DNA from: Streptococcaceae bacterium
GTDB lineage: Bacteria; Bacillota; Bacilli; Lactobacillales; Streptococcaceae
Assembly: GCA_031279745.1 (NCBI GenBank)
Contig: JAITHN010000019.1
Location: forward strand, 1 to 8,762
DNA length: 8,762 nt
Reading direction: 5' to 3'
Of the stretch, positions 1 to 6,780 are shown piece after piece. The first letter of the stretch is position 1. Each line of letters opens with the position of its first letter. The translations under genes and the position numbers were made by a program. The notes beneath the pieces are model-generated. The model did no database searches and was not told where the DNA came from. It was given only the letters and a program-made list of their open reading frames with translations.

Positions 1-274
1 TGATACTTAAGTAATTGTGCGTTACCGTTGTGGCAGTATCTGGCAAGCCGTCCCCATTGATATCTTCATCAAGCACGCCATTATCCTCTTTGTTTGCCTC
101 GTCAGTATTTACAACCCCAATCTTCCCTTCCGCGTCCGGTTCCTTTTCGTTTCCTTTTGCTTCATGAGTCTTTGGAATTTCTGGTTGTTGATTGATGGTT
201 ACAACGACTAAACCTATGATAGAAGCTACAATCAATCCTAAAAATATGGCAATAACCGCTTTATTTCTTTTCAT
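1..274 (-). CDS. N-terminal part of a membrane-anchored or secreted protein with a calcium-loop-like motif (partial, cut by window edge)
   Basis: An open frame on the minus strand starts at ATG 274-272 and runs off the left edge after 91 codons without a stop. The start is supported by a strong ribosome binding site, AAGGGAGGGG at 290-281, six bases upstream. The protein starts MKRNK, followed by one hydrophobic segment at about residues 6-27, which reads as a signal anchor or uncleaved signal peptide; there is no lipobox cysteine. Residues 30-68 are polar and acidic (many E, K, N, D), as in an extracellular linker. Residues 71-79 read DINGDGLPD, which fits the D-x-[DN]-x-[DN]-G-x-x-D calcium loop of thrombospondin type 3 or dockerin-like repeats. 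The function is not recognisable from this fragment. It is divergent from comFA and shares its upstream region. The anchor and loop are seen; extracellular location and calcium binding are inferred. Confidence 0.75.
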   Translation of the reverse strand, partial: MKRNKAVIAIFLGLIVASIIGLVVVTINQQPEIPKTHEAKGNEKEPDAEGKIGVVNTDEANKEDNGVLDEDINGDGLPDTATTVTHNYLSI

Positions 275-297
275 TTTCTTCCCCTCCCTTCGACCCT

Positions 298-325
298 ATT
301 GTATATCATTTTCTATATTTTTAAA
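298..325 (-). promoter_or_regulatory. Candidate sigma-A promoter for the leftward membrane protein gene
   Basis: Read on the minus strand, TTTAAA (325-320) and TACAAT (303-298) are separated by 16 bases. They match the -35 (4 of 6) and -10 (5 of 6) consensus. Transcription would begin near 291, just before the ribosome binding site, giving a very short leader. The surrounding sequence is so AT-rich that chance matches are likely. Confidence 0.4.
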
Positions 326-382
326 AAAACGACCTATATAAATATCTGTTTTTTTCAAAAATTTTATGCTTTTTTAAAAAAA
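318..382. repeat. Two T5-6A7 tracts in a very AT-rich divergent region
   Basis: T5A7 at 318-329 and T6A7 at 370-382 lie 53 bases apart, about five helical turns. The stretch 301-400 has only about 17 G or C bases. Both tracts lie between the divergent starts of the membrane protein and comFA. Such tracts can alter DNA shape or attract an AT-binding regulator, but no known operator is recognised. A search by eye for ComK boxes (AAAA-N5-TTTT) found none with the right spacing. Confidence 0.35.
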
Positions 383-401
383 TACACGATTTCATTTAAC
401 C

Positions 402-411
402 TGCGTATATT
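402..411 (+). promoter_or_regulatory. Candidate comFA promoter -10 element, possibly cin-box-like
   Basis: TGCGTATA at 402-409 matches 6 of 8 positions of the streptococcal competence (SigX/ComX) cin-box TACGAATA. The overlapping TATATT at 406-411 could instead be an ordinary -10. No convincing -35 hexamer lies 16-18 bases upstream. Transcription would start near 416, giving a leader of about 30 bases before the comFA start at 445. Control by a competence sigma factor is an inference from the weak match and the gene's role. Confidence 0.3.
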
Positions 412-430
412 CTCCTACCAAAAGTGAATG

Positions 431-440
431 AAGGCGGTGA
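431..440 (+). promoter_or_regulatory. Ribosome binding site that decides the comFA start
   Basis: AAGGCGGTGA differs by one base from the ideal AAGGAGGTGA. It lies 7 bases before ATG 445 but only 4 before ATG 442, and it is downstream of the alternative GTG at 424, which has no such site. This favours ATG 445. Confidence 0.6.
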
Positions 441-444
441 AATG

Positions 445-1827
445 ATGGATTTACGTGGACGGAAGATTCCTGTTTTTTTGGAGGAAATCGATTCTTTTAT
501 AAAGAGTGAAAATTTAAATGGAACCTCTATTGAAAAATCCCCTTGCATGACCATACGAGGAGGTTTTATTCAATGTAATCGCTGTGGTGGGATAAAGGAA
601 AAACGTGAGTTTAAGTTACCAAATGGTTGCTTTTATTGCCCTGATTGCACCCAGCTTGGCAGAATTTCAAGTAATCAAGTTTTTCTTCATGAGGCTACTC
701 CCAAAATGCTGCCTGCTCTTGACGTTCATATGACTTGGAAAGGAGCGTTAACGAGTGAACAAAAAAGATGCAGCAGAAAAGTGGTCCAAGCAGTTTTGAG
801 AAGAGAGACACTACTTTTGCATGCAGTGACAGGTGCAGGAAAGACCGAAATCTTGTTCAAGGGAATTGAGGCTGCCCTCAAGCAGGGCTTAAGAATCTGC
901 ATTGCTGTTCCGAGAATTGATGTCCTCTTAGAGTTAAAGCCGCGTATTCAAGATGCGTTTCAATCGATTGACCTTTGTTGCCTCTATGGAAAAAGTGATG
1001 AAGTGTATCGGCTGACGCCACTCATCCTCTTGACTACGCATCAGCTCGCGCGGTTCCATCAAGCGTTCGATGTTTGCATCGTAGATGAGGTCGATGCTTT
1101 TCCCTTTGTCGATAATCCGTTTTTAGAATTCAGTTTGCAGCAAGCAAAAAAGACGGAAAGTGCTTTGATTTATTTAAGTGCAACACCAGGGCGAATAGCC
1201 AAAAAAACGGGTCATCGGACAGTCGACAGAGTTGTTACACTTCCTGCAAGGTTTCACCAGCATTCTCTTGTTACGCCATCATTCGTGTTTACGCCAGATT
1301 GGCGAAGGCAAATTCAGGAAAAGAAACTACCTAAAAAGTTTGGACACTCCGTTCAGCAAATGATGGAGGACGGATTTCCTTTTCTTATTTTCTACCCAGT
1401 TATACGTGATTTGGACAATCTAGCTGAAATTCTTTCTAACGAATTTCCAACCCTTCGACTGGAAACTGTTTCGTCCATAGATGAACAAAGGATTGAGAAG
1501 ATAGAAGATTTTAGAATAGGTAAAATGGACTGCCTCGTTACCACCACAATATTAGAGAGAGGGGTAACCTTTCCTGATATTTCCGTCCTCGTCCTCGGTA
1601 GCGACCATCCCCTCTTTACCAAAAGTGTTTTGATTCAGATTGCAGGCAGAAGCGGGAGAAAGCTCACCCGACCAGACGGCGTTGTTCGCTTCTTTTATGA
1701 CCAAAAAACAAAGGCGATGATTGAATCTAAAAAAGAAATTCGAGTTCTTAATCACTTAGCTAGGCAAAGAGGCTTGCTGGTGGATTCATTTAAGTTGGCT
1801 TCAAACAGGCGTAATCCCGTGTTTTAG
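445..1827 (+). CDS. comFA: ComFA, late competence DNA-uptake ATPase/helicase
   Basis: ComFA is a cytosolic, membrane-associated DEAD-box-like ATPase that helps drive transforming single-stranded DNA into the cell with ComEC and ComFC. Counting from ATG 445 (460 residues, close to the B. subtilis protein) the sequence shows a four-cysteine zinc finger (C44, C47, C65, C68), Walker A TGAGKT at about 129-134, Walker B DEVD at 214-217, the SAT motif at 245-247 and helicase motif VI QIAGRSGR at 398-405. All catalytic motifs look intact. Upstream starts at GTG 424 and ATG 442 are in frame, but the ribosome binding site spacing favours 445. comFC follows after 21 bases, so the two form one operon. 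The comFB gene found between them in B. subtilis is absent. Identification is confident; whether this strain is transformable cannot be seen. Confidence 0.95.
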   Translation: MDLRGRKIPVFLEEIDSFIKSENLNGTSIEKSPCMTIRGGFIQCNRCGGIKEKREFKLPNGCFYCPDCTQLGRISSNQVFLHEATPKMLPALDVHMTWKGALTSEQKRCSRKVVQAVLRRETLLLHAVTGAGKTEILFKGIEAALKQGLRICIAVPRIDVLLELKPRIQDAFQSIDLCCLYGKSDEVYRLTPLILLTTHQLARFHQAFDVCIVDEVDAFPFVDNPFLEFSLQQAKKTESALIYLSATPGRIAKKTGHRTVDRVVTLPARFHQHSLVTPSFVFTPDWRRQIQEKKLPKKFGHSVQQMMEDGFPFLIFYPVIRDLDNLAEILSNEFPTLRLETVSSIDEQRIEKIEDFRIGKMDCLVTTTILERGVTFPDISVLVLGSDHPLFTKSVLIQIAGRSGRKLTRPDGVVRFFYDQKTKAMIESKKEIRVLNHLARQRGLLVDSFKLASNRRNPVF

Positions 1828-1848
1828 CACAAGAAATGGAGGGATAAA

Positions 1849-2523
1849 ATGAAATGTCCCCTTTGTGAACAAGAGTTTCTTGCAACTTATACGATTCGAG
1901 AAGTCTTCTTTGGTCGTTCTCCTTATCCTCTTTGTGTTGCATGTAGAGAAAGCTTTGTTAAGAAATCGGACCCCGCCTGTCCAAATTGCGCAAAATCAGG
2001 GGAAACTGGGACTTGTGCAGATTGCAAGAGATGGAAACTCGAGTATCCCAATCGACATTTTGACCATCACGCCCTCTTCGAATATAACGACGCCATGCAC
2101 CTTTATTTTTCAAGATATAAATTTTTTGGTGAGCTGCATCTTTCTCATGCGTTCAAGCAAGAGCTACTCCTTGCATTGAAACACGAAAAAGCACTCCTCA
2201 TTCCTATTCCAATTAGTCGCACGACCTTAAGGAGGAGAGGATTTAATCAAGTAGAAGAGCTCTTAAAGTCAAGTGGGCTGCCCTATATCCACGCGCTAAG
2301 AAAAAAAGAAACACCAAGAGCTCAGTCTGAATTAACGAGAAAGGAGCGGATGACCGCCCCCAATCCCTTTTTTCTTCTTGAAGAATGTGGTTCTAAACTT
2401 GCTGATCGCCATCTTCTCTTGATTGATGATGTCTATACAACTGGAAGAACGCTCAATCATGCAAGGGATATTCTTGAAACAGCACATCCAGCTTCCATTC
2501 GGACGTTTAGCCTTGCAAGATAA
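1849..2523 (+). CDS. comFC: ComFC, competence phosphoribosyltransferase-domain protein
   Basis: ComFC (ComF/GntX family, 224 residues) is needed for uptake of transforming DNA and partners ComFA; it may help protect or process incoming single strands. The N-terminus carries four CxxC pairs (C3/C6, C29/C32, C44/C47, C56/C59), which would bind zinc. The C-terminal half has the conserved RRRGFNQ stretch at 128-134 and the phosphoribosyltransferase PRPP-binding loop LLLIDDVYTTGRT at 189-201. The start at 1849 is backed by GGAGGG at 1838-1843 with a 5-base spacer. It is 21 bases downstream of comFA and surely co-transcribed with it. No truncation or missing key residue is seen. The family's exact biochemical substrate is unsettled. 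Confidence 0.94.
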   Translation: MKCPLCEQEFLATYTIREVFFGRSPYPLCVACRESFVKKSDPACPNCAKSGETGTCADCKRWKLEYPNRHFDHHALFEYNDAMHLYFSRYKFFGELHLSHAFKQELLLALKHEKALLIPIPISRTTLRRRGFNQVEELLKSSGLPYIHALRKKETPRAQSELTRKERMTAPNPFFLLEECGSKLADRHLLLIDDVYTTGRTLNHARDILETAHPASIRTFSLAR

Positions 2524-2536
2524 ACAACCTTATCCT

Positions 2537-2565
2537 TTGAAAAAAGAGGCATCATTCGATAAAAT
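2537..2565 (+). promoter_or_regulatory. Candidate sigma-A promoter for hpf
   Basis: TTGAAA (2537-2542) and TAAAAT (2560-2565) are separated by 17 bases, matching 5 of 6 positions in each hexamer. This lies in the 124-base gap after comFC. Transcription would begin near 2572, with a leader of about 75 bases. It would allow hpf to be expressed when the competence genes are silent. Confidence 0.55.
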
Positions 2566-2647
2566 AAATTTAAGAGTTAGAAGAGTGGTCCTTCTGGAAA
2601 GCTCAAGAAACTGGCAATCTTGTATTGCTTTGAAAGGGGTAGTTGTT

Positions 2648-3190
2648 ATGGCAATCACATACAAAGTTCGCGGAGAAAATATTGAGGTTACGAGTGCAAT
2701 TCGTGACTATGTAGAAAAAAAAGTTGGAAAGGTGGAAAAATTCTTCCCTGAAACAACTGAAGCAACCGCACATGTGAGTATGAAAGTCTACACTGAAAAA
2801 ACTGCGAAAGTTGAGGTAACCATTCCACTTCCTAATTTGACTTTGCGTGCTGAAGAAACTAGCCCAGATCTCTACGGTTCTATTGATTTAGTTGCAGACA
2901 AATTGGAGCGTCAAATTCGTCGCTATAAAACAAAAGTGAACAGAGGACATCGTGCCTTGTCAACCGCTGAAATTTTTTCCGTTGATGAAGAGGATGAAGT
3001 TGAAGAGCCTATCGAAGAAATCGTGCGTACGAAACGCTTTGATTTGAAAGAATGGTCTAGTGAAGAAGCGATTATTCAAATGGAAATGCTTGGACATGAC
3101 TTCTTTGTTTTCAAAGATGTGGATACGTCACATACTAGCGTACTTTACCGTCGAAACGATGGGAAATATGGGCTGATTGAAGCTGAATAG
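2648..3190 (+). CDS. hpf: Ribosome hibernation promoting factor, long form
   Basis: Long HPF binds the 30S decoding region in starvation or stationary phase and pairs 70S ribosomes into inactive 100S dimers. The 180-residue product has the long-form layout: an N-terminal S30AE ribosome-binding domain (about 1-100, opening MAITYKVRGENIEVTSAIRD), an acidic linker (about 110-125, EDEVEEPIEE) and a C-terminal dimerisation domain (about 127-180, including EEAIIQMEMLGHDFFVF). The frame is open upstream to 2423 inside comFC, but ATG 2648 is right: it begins the conserved domain and follows AAAGGGG at 2633-2639. The comF-hpf order is common in Bacilli. secA, the usual next gene, is missing here; a terminator follows instead. 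Confidence 0.95.
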   Translation: MAITYKVRGENIEVTSAIRDYVEKKVGKVEKFFPETTEATAHVSMKVYTEKTAKVEVTIPLPNLTLRAEETSPDLYGSIDLVADKLERQIRRYKTKVNRGHRALSTAEIFSVDEEDEVEEPIEEIVRTKRFDLKEWSSEEAIIQMEMLGHDFFVFKDVDTSHTSVLYRRNDGKYGLIEAE

Positions 3191-3198
3191 TTAAATTG

Positions 3199-3226
3199 AA
3201 AAGGCTCCGCTTTGCGGGGCTTTTTT
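3199..3226 (+). terminator. Intrinsic terminator of hpf
   Basis: A hairpin with arms 3199-3210 and 3214-3225 forms 12 pairs including two G-U wobbles, with a 3-base TTT loop. It runs into a T tract at 3221-3226. It begins 8 bases after the hpf stop codon. Confidence 0.88.
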
Positions 3227-3245
3227 CGTTTCCAAAATGCAGGGC

Positions 3246-3362
3246 TTTACCCACCCCCATGAAACACTCCCACACGGACTCGCGCGCCGTAGACTTGTCA
3301 ACCCCCGCATCCGTCCCCATGAGACACTCAATGTATCCCTTAAATCCGTACACAAAGTCTAC
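3246..3362. repeat. Degenerate tandem repeat of about 60 bp in the convergent intergenic region
   Basis: The motif CCCCATGARACACTC occurs at 3255-3269 and 3315-3329, exactly 60 bases apart with one difference. A second box CCGTA recurs at 3287-3291 and 3346-3350, 59 bases apart. An inverted pair GTAGACTT (3289-3296) and AAGTCTAC (3355-3362) spans the second unit. Bases 3241-3340 are about 59% G+C, against 40% or so in the flanking genes. No believable gene covers the region; short frames through it lack a ribosome binding site. It may be the decayed remains of a REP-like or other mobile repeat, but the family is not identified. Confidence 0.5.
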
Positions 3363-3388
3363 TCCATCACCTCTCGACCATTGAATCA

Positions 3389-3420
3389 AAAATAAGGAGG
3401 GCAATCGCCCCCCTTATTTT
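3389..3420 (-). terminator. Intrinsic terminator at the end of the purine operon
   Basis: Arms 3389-3402 and 3407-3420 pair over 14 positions around a 4-base loop. The one A/C mismatch in plus-strand RNA (3398 with 3411) becomes a G-U wobble in minus-strand RNA, so the stem is continuous for the leftward transcript. That transcript then has U residues at 3392-3388. The hairpin lies about 100 bases past the purH stop. It could also back up hpf termination from the other side. Confidence 0.85.
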
Positions 3421-3519
3421 AAGTTTTACTCTAACACTTTCATGTTCATGCGCTTTGATTTAGATTCCTCAAAATTGATCCTTTTGGGTCGCGTGATGCT
3501 TTTCAGTGCGGTTGATGGA

Positions 3520-5061
3520 TTAATGTCTAAAGTGACGAACTCCCGTAAAGATCATGGTCATTCCATGTTTATTTGCTGCCACAATCGATTCCTCATCTCG
3601 TACACTCCCCCCAGGCTGGATAATCGCACGAATTCCTGCTGCTGCAATTTCCTCAATATTATCAGAGAATGGGAAGAATGCATCACTTGCAAGAACCGCC
3701 CCGTCAAGTCTATCTTTCGCTTGTTGGATGGCAATTTTCACACTGCCTACTCGGTTCATTTGCCCAGCACCTACACCTAATGTTTGATGATCGTTTGCAA
3801 TCAAAATTGCATTACTTTTCACGTATTTGATGGATTTCCATGCAAATTCAAGCGCTTTCAACTCTTTCTCTGATGGTTGTCTTTCTGTTACGACTTTCCA
3901 ATCTTCGCTGTTTTCTTTAATCACGTCTTGATTTTGAACGAGCATTCCCCCGACAACACCTGTGAATTCAAGCTCTTTCTCACTCTCTTGAATTTTTGAA
4001 AAATCAAGTTGAAGAAGACGTAAGTTTTTCTTTTTATTTGTCAATACTTGGAAGGCTTCTTCTGAGAAAGATGGCGCAATAATAATTTCAAGGAAGATGG
4101 GATGCATTTTTTCAGCTGTTTCTTTATCGACTTCTCGGTTTAAAACAACAATGCCTCCAAAGATGGAAACCGGATCTGCTGCATACGCATAATCCCAAGC
4201 ATTTTCTATCGTTTCCGCCGTTCCAATTCCACAAGGATTCATATGTTTCAATGCCACAACTGTTGGCTCTTGATATTCTCTAGCAATTCGAATCGCAGCA
4301 TCTGCATCTCGGATATTATTGAAAGATAATTCTTTCCCGTTTAATTGTTTTGCGGATGAAATGGAATAATCTGTTTGTAGTGCGGATTGATAGAAATCAG
4401 CATCCTGATGATTGTTCTCCCCATAGCGTAACCCTTGCTTCAAATCATAGGTGAGCGTCAATTTTTCAGGGGTCTTCTCTCCAGCCACCTCCGTTAAGTA
4501 GCCAGCAATCAACGCATCGTATGCAGCCGTATGACGGAAAACTTTTGCTGCGAGTTTTAATCTAGTTTCAGGAGTTGTTTTTCCGCTCTCTTTCAATTCG
4601 TTTAACACGACTTCATAATCGCGTGGATCGACTATAACCGTTACACTTTGATTGTTTTTAGCTGCGGAGCGAAGCATGCTAGGTCCACCAATATCGATGT
4701 TTTCAATCGCTTCTGCTTCTGTTACATCTGGTTTTAAAATCGTTTCTTTAAACGGATATAAATTGACAATCACGTAGTCAATCGGCTGAATGTTGTGCTG
4801 TGCCATGGCGTCCACGTGAGTTTCCAAATCTCTGCGTCCAAGAAGGCCTCCATGCACTAGCGGATGTAAGGTTTTTACTCTTCCATCCATCATTTCAGGA
4901 AAACCTGTAACGTCTTCTATTCCAATTGTGGCAATTCCTGATGCCTCAAGCGTACTCTTTGTTCCACCTGTTGAGATAATTTCAATTCCTAAAGCAACAA
5001 GTTCTTTTGCCAACTCTACAATGCCCGTTTTGTCGCTTACACTGATTAATGCGCGTGTCAT
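3520..5061 (-). CDS. purH: PurH, bifunctional AICAR transformylase/IMP cyclohydrolase
   Basis: PurH performs the last two steps of de novo IMP synthesis in the cytosol: formylation of AICAR with 10-formyltetrahydrofolate, then ring closure to IMP. The 513-residue product has the usual full length. The N-terminal cyclohydrolase (MGS-like) domain shows STGGT at 30-34 and the conserved stretch VTGFPEMMDGRVKTLHP at 51-67. The transformylase domain has the catalytic Lys-His pair K272-H273 in LKHMNPCG, and the protein ends in the typical TGVRHFRH. The start at 5061 follows GAGGG and lies 15 bases after the upstream peptidase stop. It is the last gene before the operon terminator; purD, which often follows purH in Bacilli, is absent. 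No damage is seen. Confidence 0.97.
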   Translation of the reverse strand: MTRALISVSDKTGIVELAKELVALGIEIISTGGTKSTLEASGIATIGIEDVTGFPEMMDGRVKTLHPLVHGGLLGRRDLETHVDAMAQHNIQPIDYVIVNLYPFKETILKPDVTEAEAIENIDIGGPSMLRSAAKNNQSVTVIVDPRDYEVVLNELKESGKTTPETRLKLAAKVFRHTAAYDALIAGYLTEVAGEKTPEKLTLTYDLKQGLRYGENNHQDADFYQSALQTDYSISSAKQLNGKELSFNNIRDADAAIRIAREYQEPTVVALKHMNPCGIGTAETIENAWDYAYAADPVSIFGGIVVLNREVDKETAEKMHPIFLEIIIAPSFSEEAFQVLTNKKKNLRLLQLDFSKIQESEKELEFTGVVGGMLVQNQDVIKENSEDWKVVTERQPSEKELKALEFAWKSIKYVKSNAILIANDHQTLGVGAGQMNRVGSVKIAIQQAKDRLDGAVLASDAFFPFSDNIEEIAAAGIRAIIQPGGSVRDEESIVAANKHGMTMIFTGVRHFRH

Positions 5062-5076
5062 GTTTTCCCTCGAATC

Positions 5077-6780
5077 TTATAATTTTTTTGTGTCAATTTG
5101 AAGTAAGTAGGTTTCGATTGCTTGTATGGTTTCTTCTAGCGCCCCCGTTTCAAATGGGGAGCGAAGATGCATCTGATTGACCAGTTCTGTAAAATCCTTT
5201 GTCCCGCCAAATTTTGCTACACGATGATAATCCGCCCAGGCATTAGGGTTTTTGTCGACAATAAATTTTTTCCAATTTTGGAAGGCTACAATTTGTGCCA
5301 AGGTATAGTCGATATAGTAAAACGGGGCTTCAAAGATATGTCCTTGCTTGTACCAGAAAATCCCTCTTTCTAAATCTGCATTGTCGTCATAACGTACTTC
5401 AGGAAGGTACATCTTCTCCAACCTGCGCCATGCATCTTTTCTATCTTTTGGTGTCCAATCTGGATTTTCATAGACCTCATGTTGGAAATGATCAACCAAT
5501 ACGCCGTAAGGAAGGAAGTGAACCCCTCTTAATAAGTGGGTGTATTTGTATTTTTCCGTCTGATTGCCAAAGAAGTTTTCCATCCAAGGCCAAGTAATAA
5601 ACTCCATCGACATCGAGAATATTTCTGCTGCTTCAATCGTTGGCCATACGAGCGCTGAGGCAAGAGGTACATCCATTGAAGACCAAACTTGAAAGGCATG
5701 CCCCGCCTCATGGGTCAAAACGTCAATATCATCGCTCGTTCCGTTGAAATTGGCAAAGATAAATGGTGCTCTCTCGTTTAAGATGCTTGTGCAATAGCCA
5801 CCAGACTGTTTCCCTTTTTTCGATTCGAGATCAAGAAGATGATGTTCCACCATGTTATCAAAGAATTCACCCGTTTCAACCGATAGCTCTCTGTACATAT
5901 TCTTAGCAGCACTTACTTTTTCCTCTGTCGTGCCAAATGGTGACGCATTCCCATCTGGAAACGCGTATTCCAAGTCATAGCTCTGAAGGGGATGAATGCC
6001 TACTAAATCTTCTTGTCGTTTACGCATTTTCACACTTAATGGAACAACGGTTTCTAAGATTTGTCTTCTATAATTTTCAACATCTTTCTGTCCATATCCA
6101 ATACGTTGACGCACGAAATAGCTCATTTCCGTATAGTTCTTAAAGCCTAGAATTTTCGCTTGTTCTGTTCTGTTTTTGACTAAGTCCTGATAGATTTGGT
6201 CGAACTCTTCCTCATGGTCAGTAAAGAATTTTGTCGTGGCAAGCTGTGCAGATTTCCGAACAACACGGTCTACATTCGTCGAATATTTCCCCATTTCAGG
6301 TAATGTGTGAATCCCCCCGTCAAATGAAATTTGTGCGCTGCCTATCAGCTCTTCATACGCCATGCTCAGTTTATTTTCTTCTATTTGTAAGGGAATAAGG
6401 CGTTCATCTGCTAATTTGATTTGGTAGGTTGCTAATTTGAAATACATCTCCGGATACTTTTCTTTCAATGCATCTACAACTTTAGACGATAAGAGGGCTT
6501 CTTGAACTTTTGAAAATGCATTCCCAAAAACAGGGGATGCTTCGTTCCAAAAATCTTTCTCTGCCTTATTAAATGGATCTTCCATCTCAACGCTAAATTT
6601 TATGTAGGCAATATTTGAATAGGTATCAAGTTCACGGGATATGTTTTCAAGTTTTAAAAACGCTTCTTCTGCTACGAATTCATCCGTTGTCGTCTGAAAA
6701 ATATCTTGAATCTCTTGAAGGGAAGCCAACACCCCCTCAACATCGGGCCGATTATAGGTAAATTCTTCGAAATTTCTCAT
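5077..6780 (-). CDS. M3-family oligoendopeptidase (zinc metallopeptidase, not PepF proper)
   Basis: This is a cytosolic zinc peptidase that cleaves short peptides; no signal peptide is present. Of 567 residues, HEAGH at 357-361 supplies two zinc ligands and the catalytic Glu358, and E386 in EIFSMSME, 25 residues on, is the expected third ligand. The C-terminal stretch GHIFEAPFYYIDY at 480-492 carries the His and Tyr residues typical of substrate binding in M3 enzymes. Length and opening resemble the M3 subgroup that is related to, but distinct from, PepF of about 600 residues, so I give no symbol. ATG 6780-6778 overlaps the dehydrogenase stop (ATGA, 4 bases), with an excellent AGGAGG at 6790-6785 inside that gene. 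This implies translational coupling. Its place inside a purine operon is unexpected. Confidence 0.93.
   Translation of the reverse strand: MRNFEEFTYNRPDVEGVLASLQEIQDIFQTTTDEFVAEEAFLKLENISRELDTYSNIAYIKFSVEMEDPFNKAEKDFWNEASPVFGNAFSKVQEALLSSKVVDALKEKYPEMYFKLATYQIKLADERLIPLQIEENKLSMAYEELIGSAQISFDGGIHTLPEMGKYSTNVDRVVRKSAQLATTKFFTDHEEEFDQIYQDLVKNRTEQAKILGFKNYTEMSYFVRQRIGYGQKDVENYRRQILETVVPLSVKMRKRQEDLVGIHPLQSYDLEYAFPDGNASPFGTTEEKVSAAKNMYRELSVETGEFFDNMVEHHLLDLESKKGKQSGGYCTSILNERAPFIFANFNGTSDDIDVLTHEAGHAFQVWSSMDVPLASALVWPTIEAAEIFSMSMEFITWPWMENFFGNQTEKYKYTHLLRGVHFLPYGVLVDHFQHEVYENPDWTPKDRKDAWRRLEKMYLPEVRYDDNADLERGIFWYKQGHIFEAPFYYIDYTLAQIVAFQNWKKFIVDKNPNAWADYHRVAKFGGTKDFTELVNQMHLRSPFETGALEETIQAIETYLLQIDTKKL

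Noticed and set aside
424..444. Longer comFA starting at GTG 424 or ATG 442
   Set aside because: GTG 424 has no ribosome binding site; for ATG 442 the AAGGCGGT site is too close. ATG 445 has the best spacing.
275..444. ComK boxes (AAAA-N5-TTTT) upstream of comFA
   Set aside because: The A and T tracts are abundant but none show the required spacing.
2579..2625. Short hairpins in the hpf leader (AGAAG/CTTCT and CAAGA/TCTTG)
   Set aside because: Five-base stems with large loops are too weak to call a riboswitch or attenuator.
2423..2647. N-terminal extension of hpf overlapping comFC
   Set aside because: It overlaps the comFC end in another frame, has no family similarity, and ATG 2648 has its own ribosome binding site and begins the conserved domain.
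3196..3384. Plus-strand frame of 62 codons after hpf
   Set aside because: It begins inside the hpf terminator hairpin and reads through the repeat; the repeated PMKHS/PMRHS is the DNA repeat translated.
3135..3404. Minus-strand frame of 89 codons across the hpf end and the intergenic region
   Set aside because: It crosses both terminators and the hpf C-terminus, has no ribosome binding site, and its internal similarity only reflects the DNA repeat.
3427..3518. Minus-strand open stretch after purH ending ...MNMKVLE and recalling the MKVL start of PurD
   Set aside because: About 30 open codons is expected by chance, and the match to PurD is only four residues before a stop; not enough to call a purD remnant.
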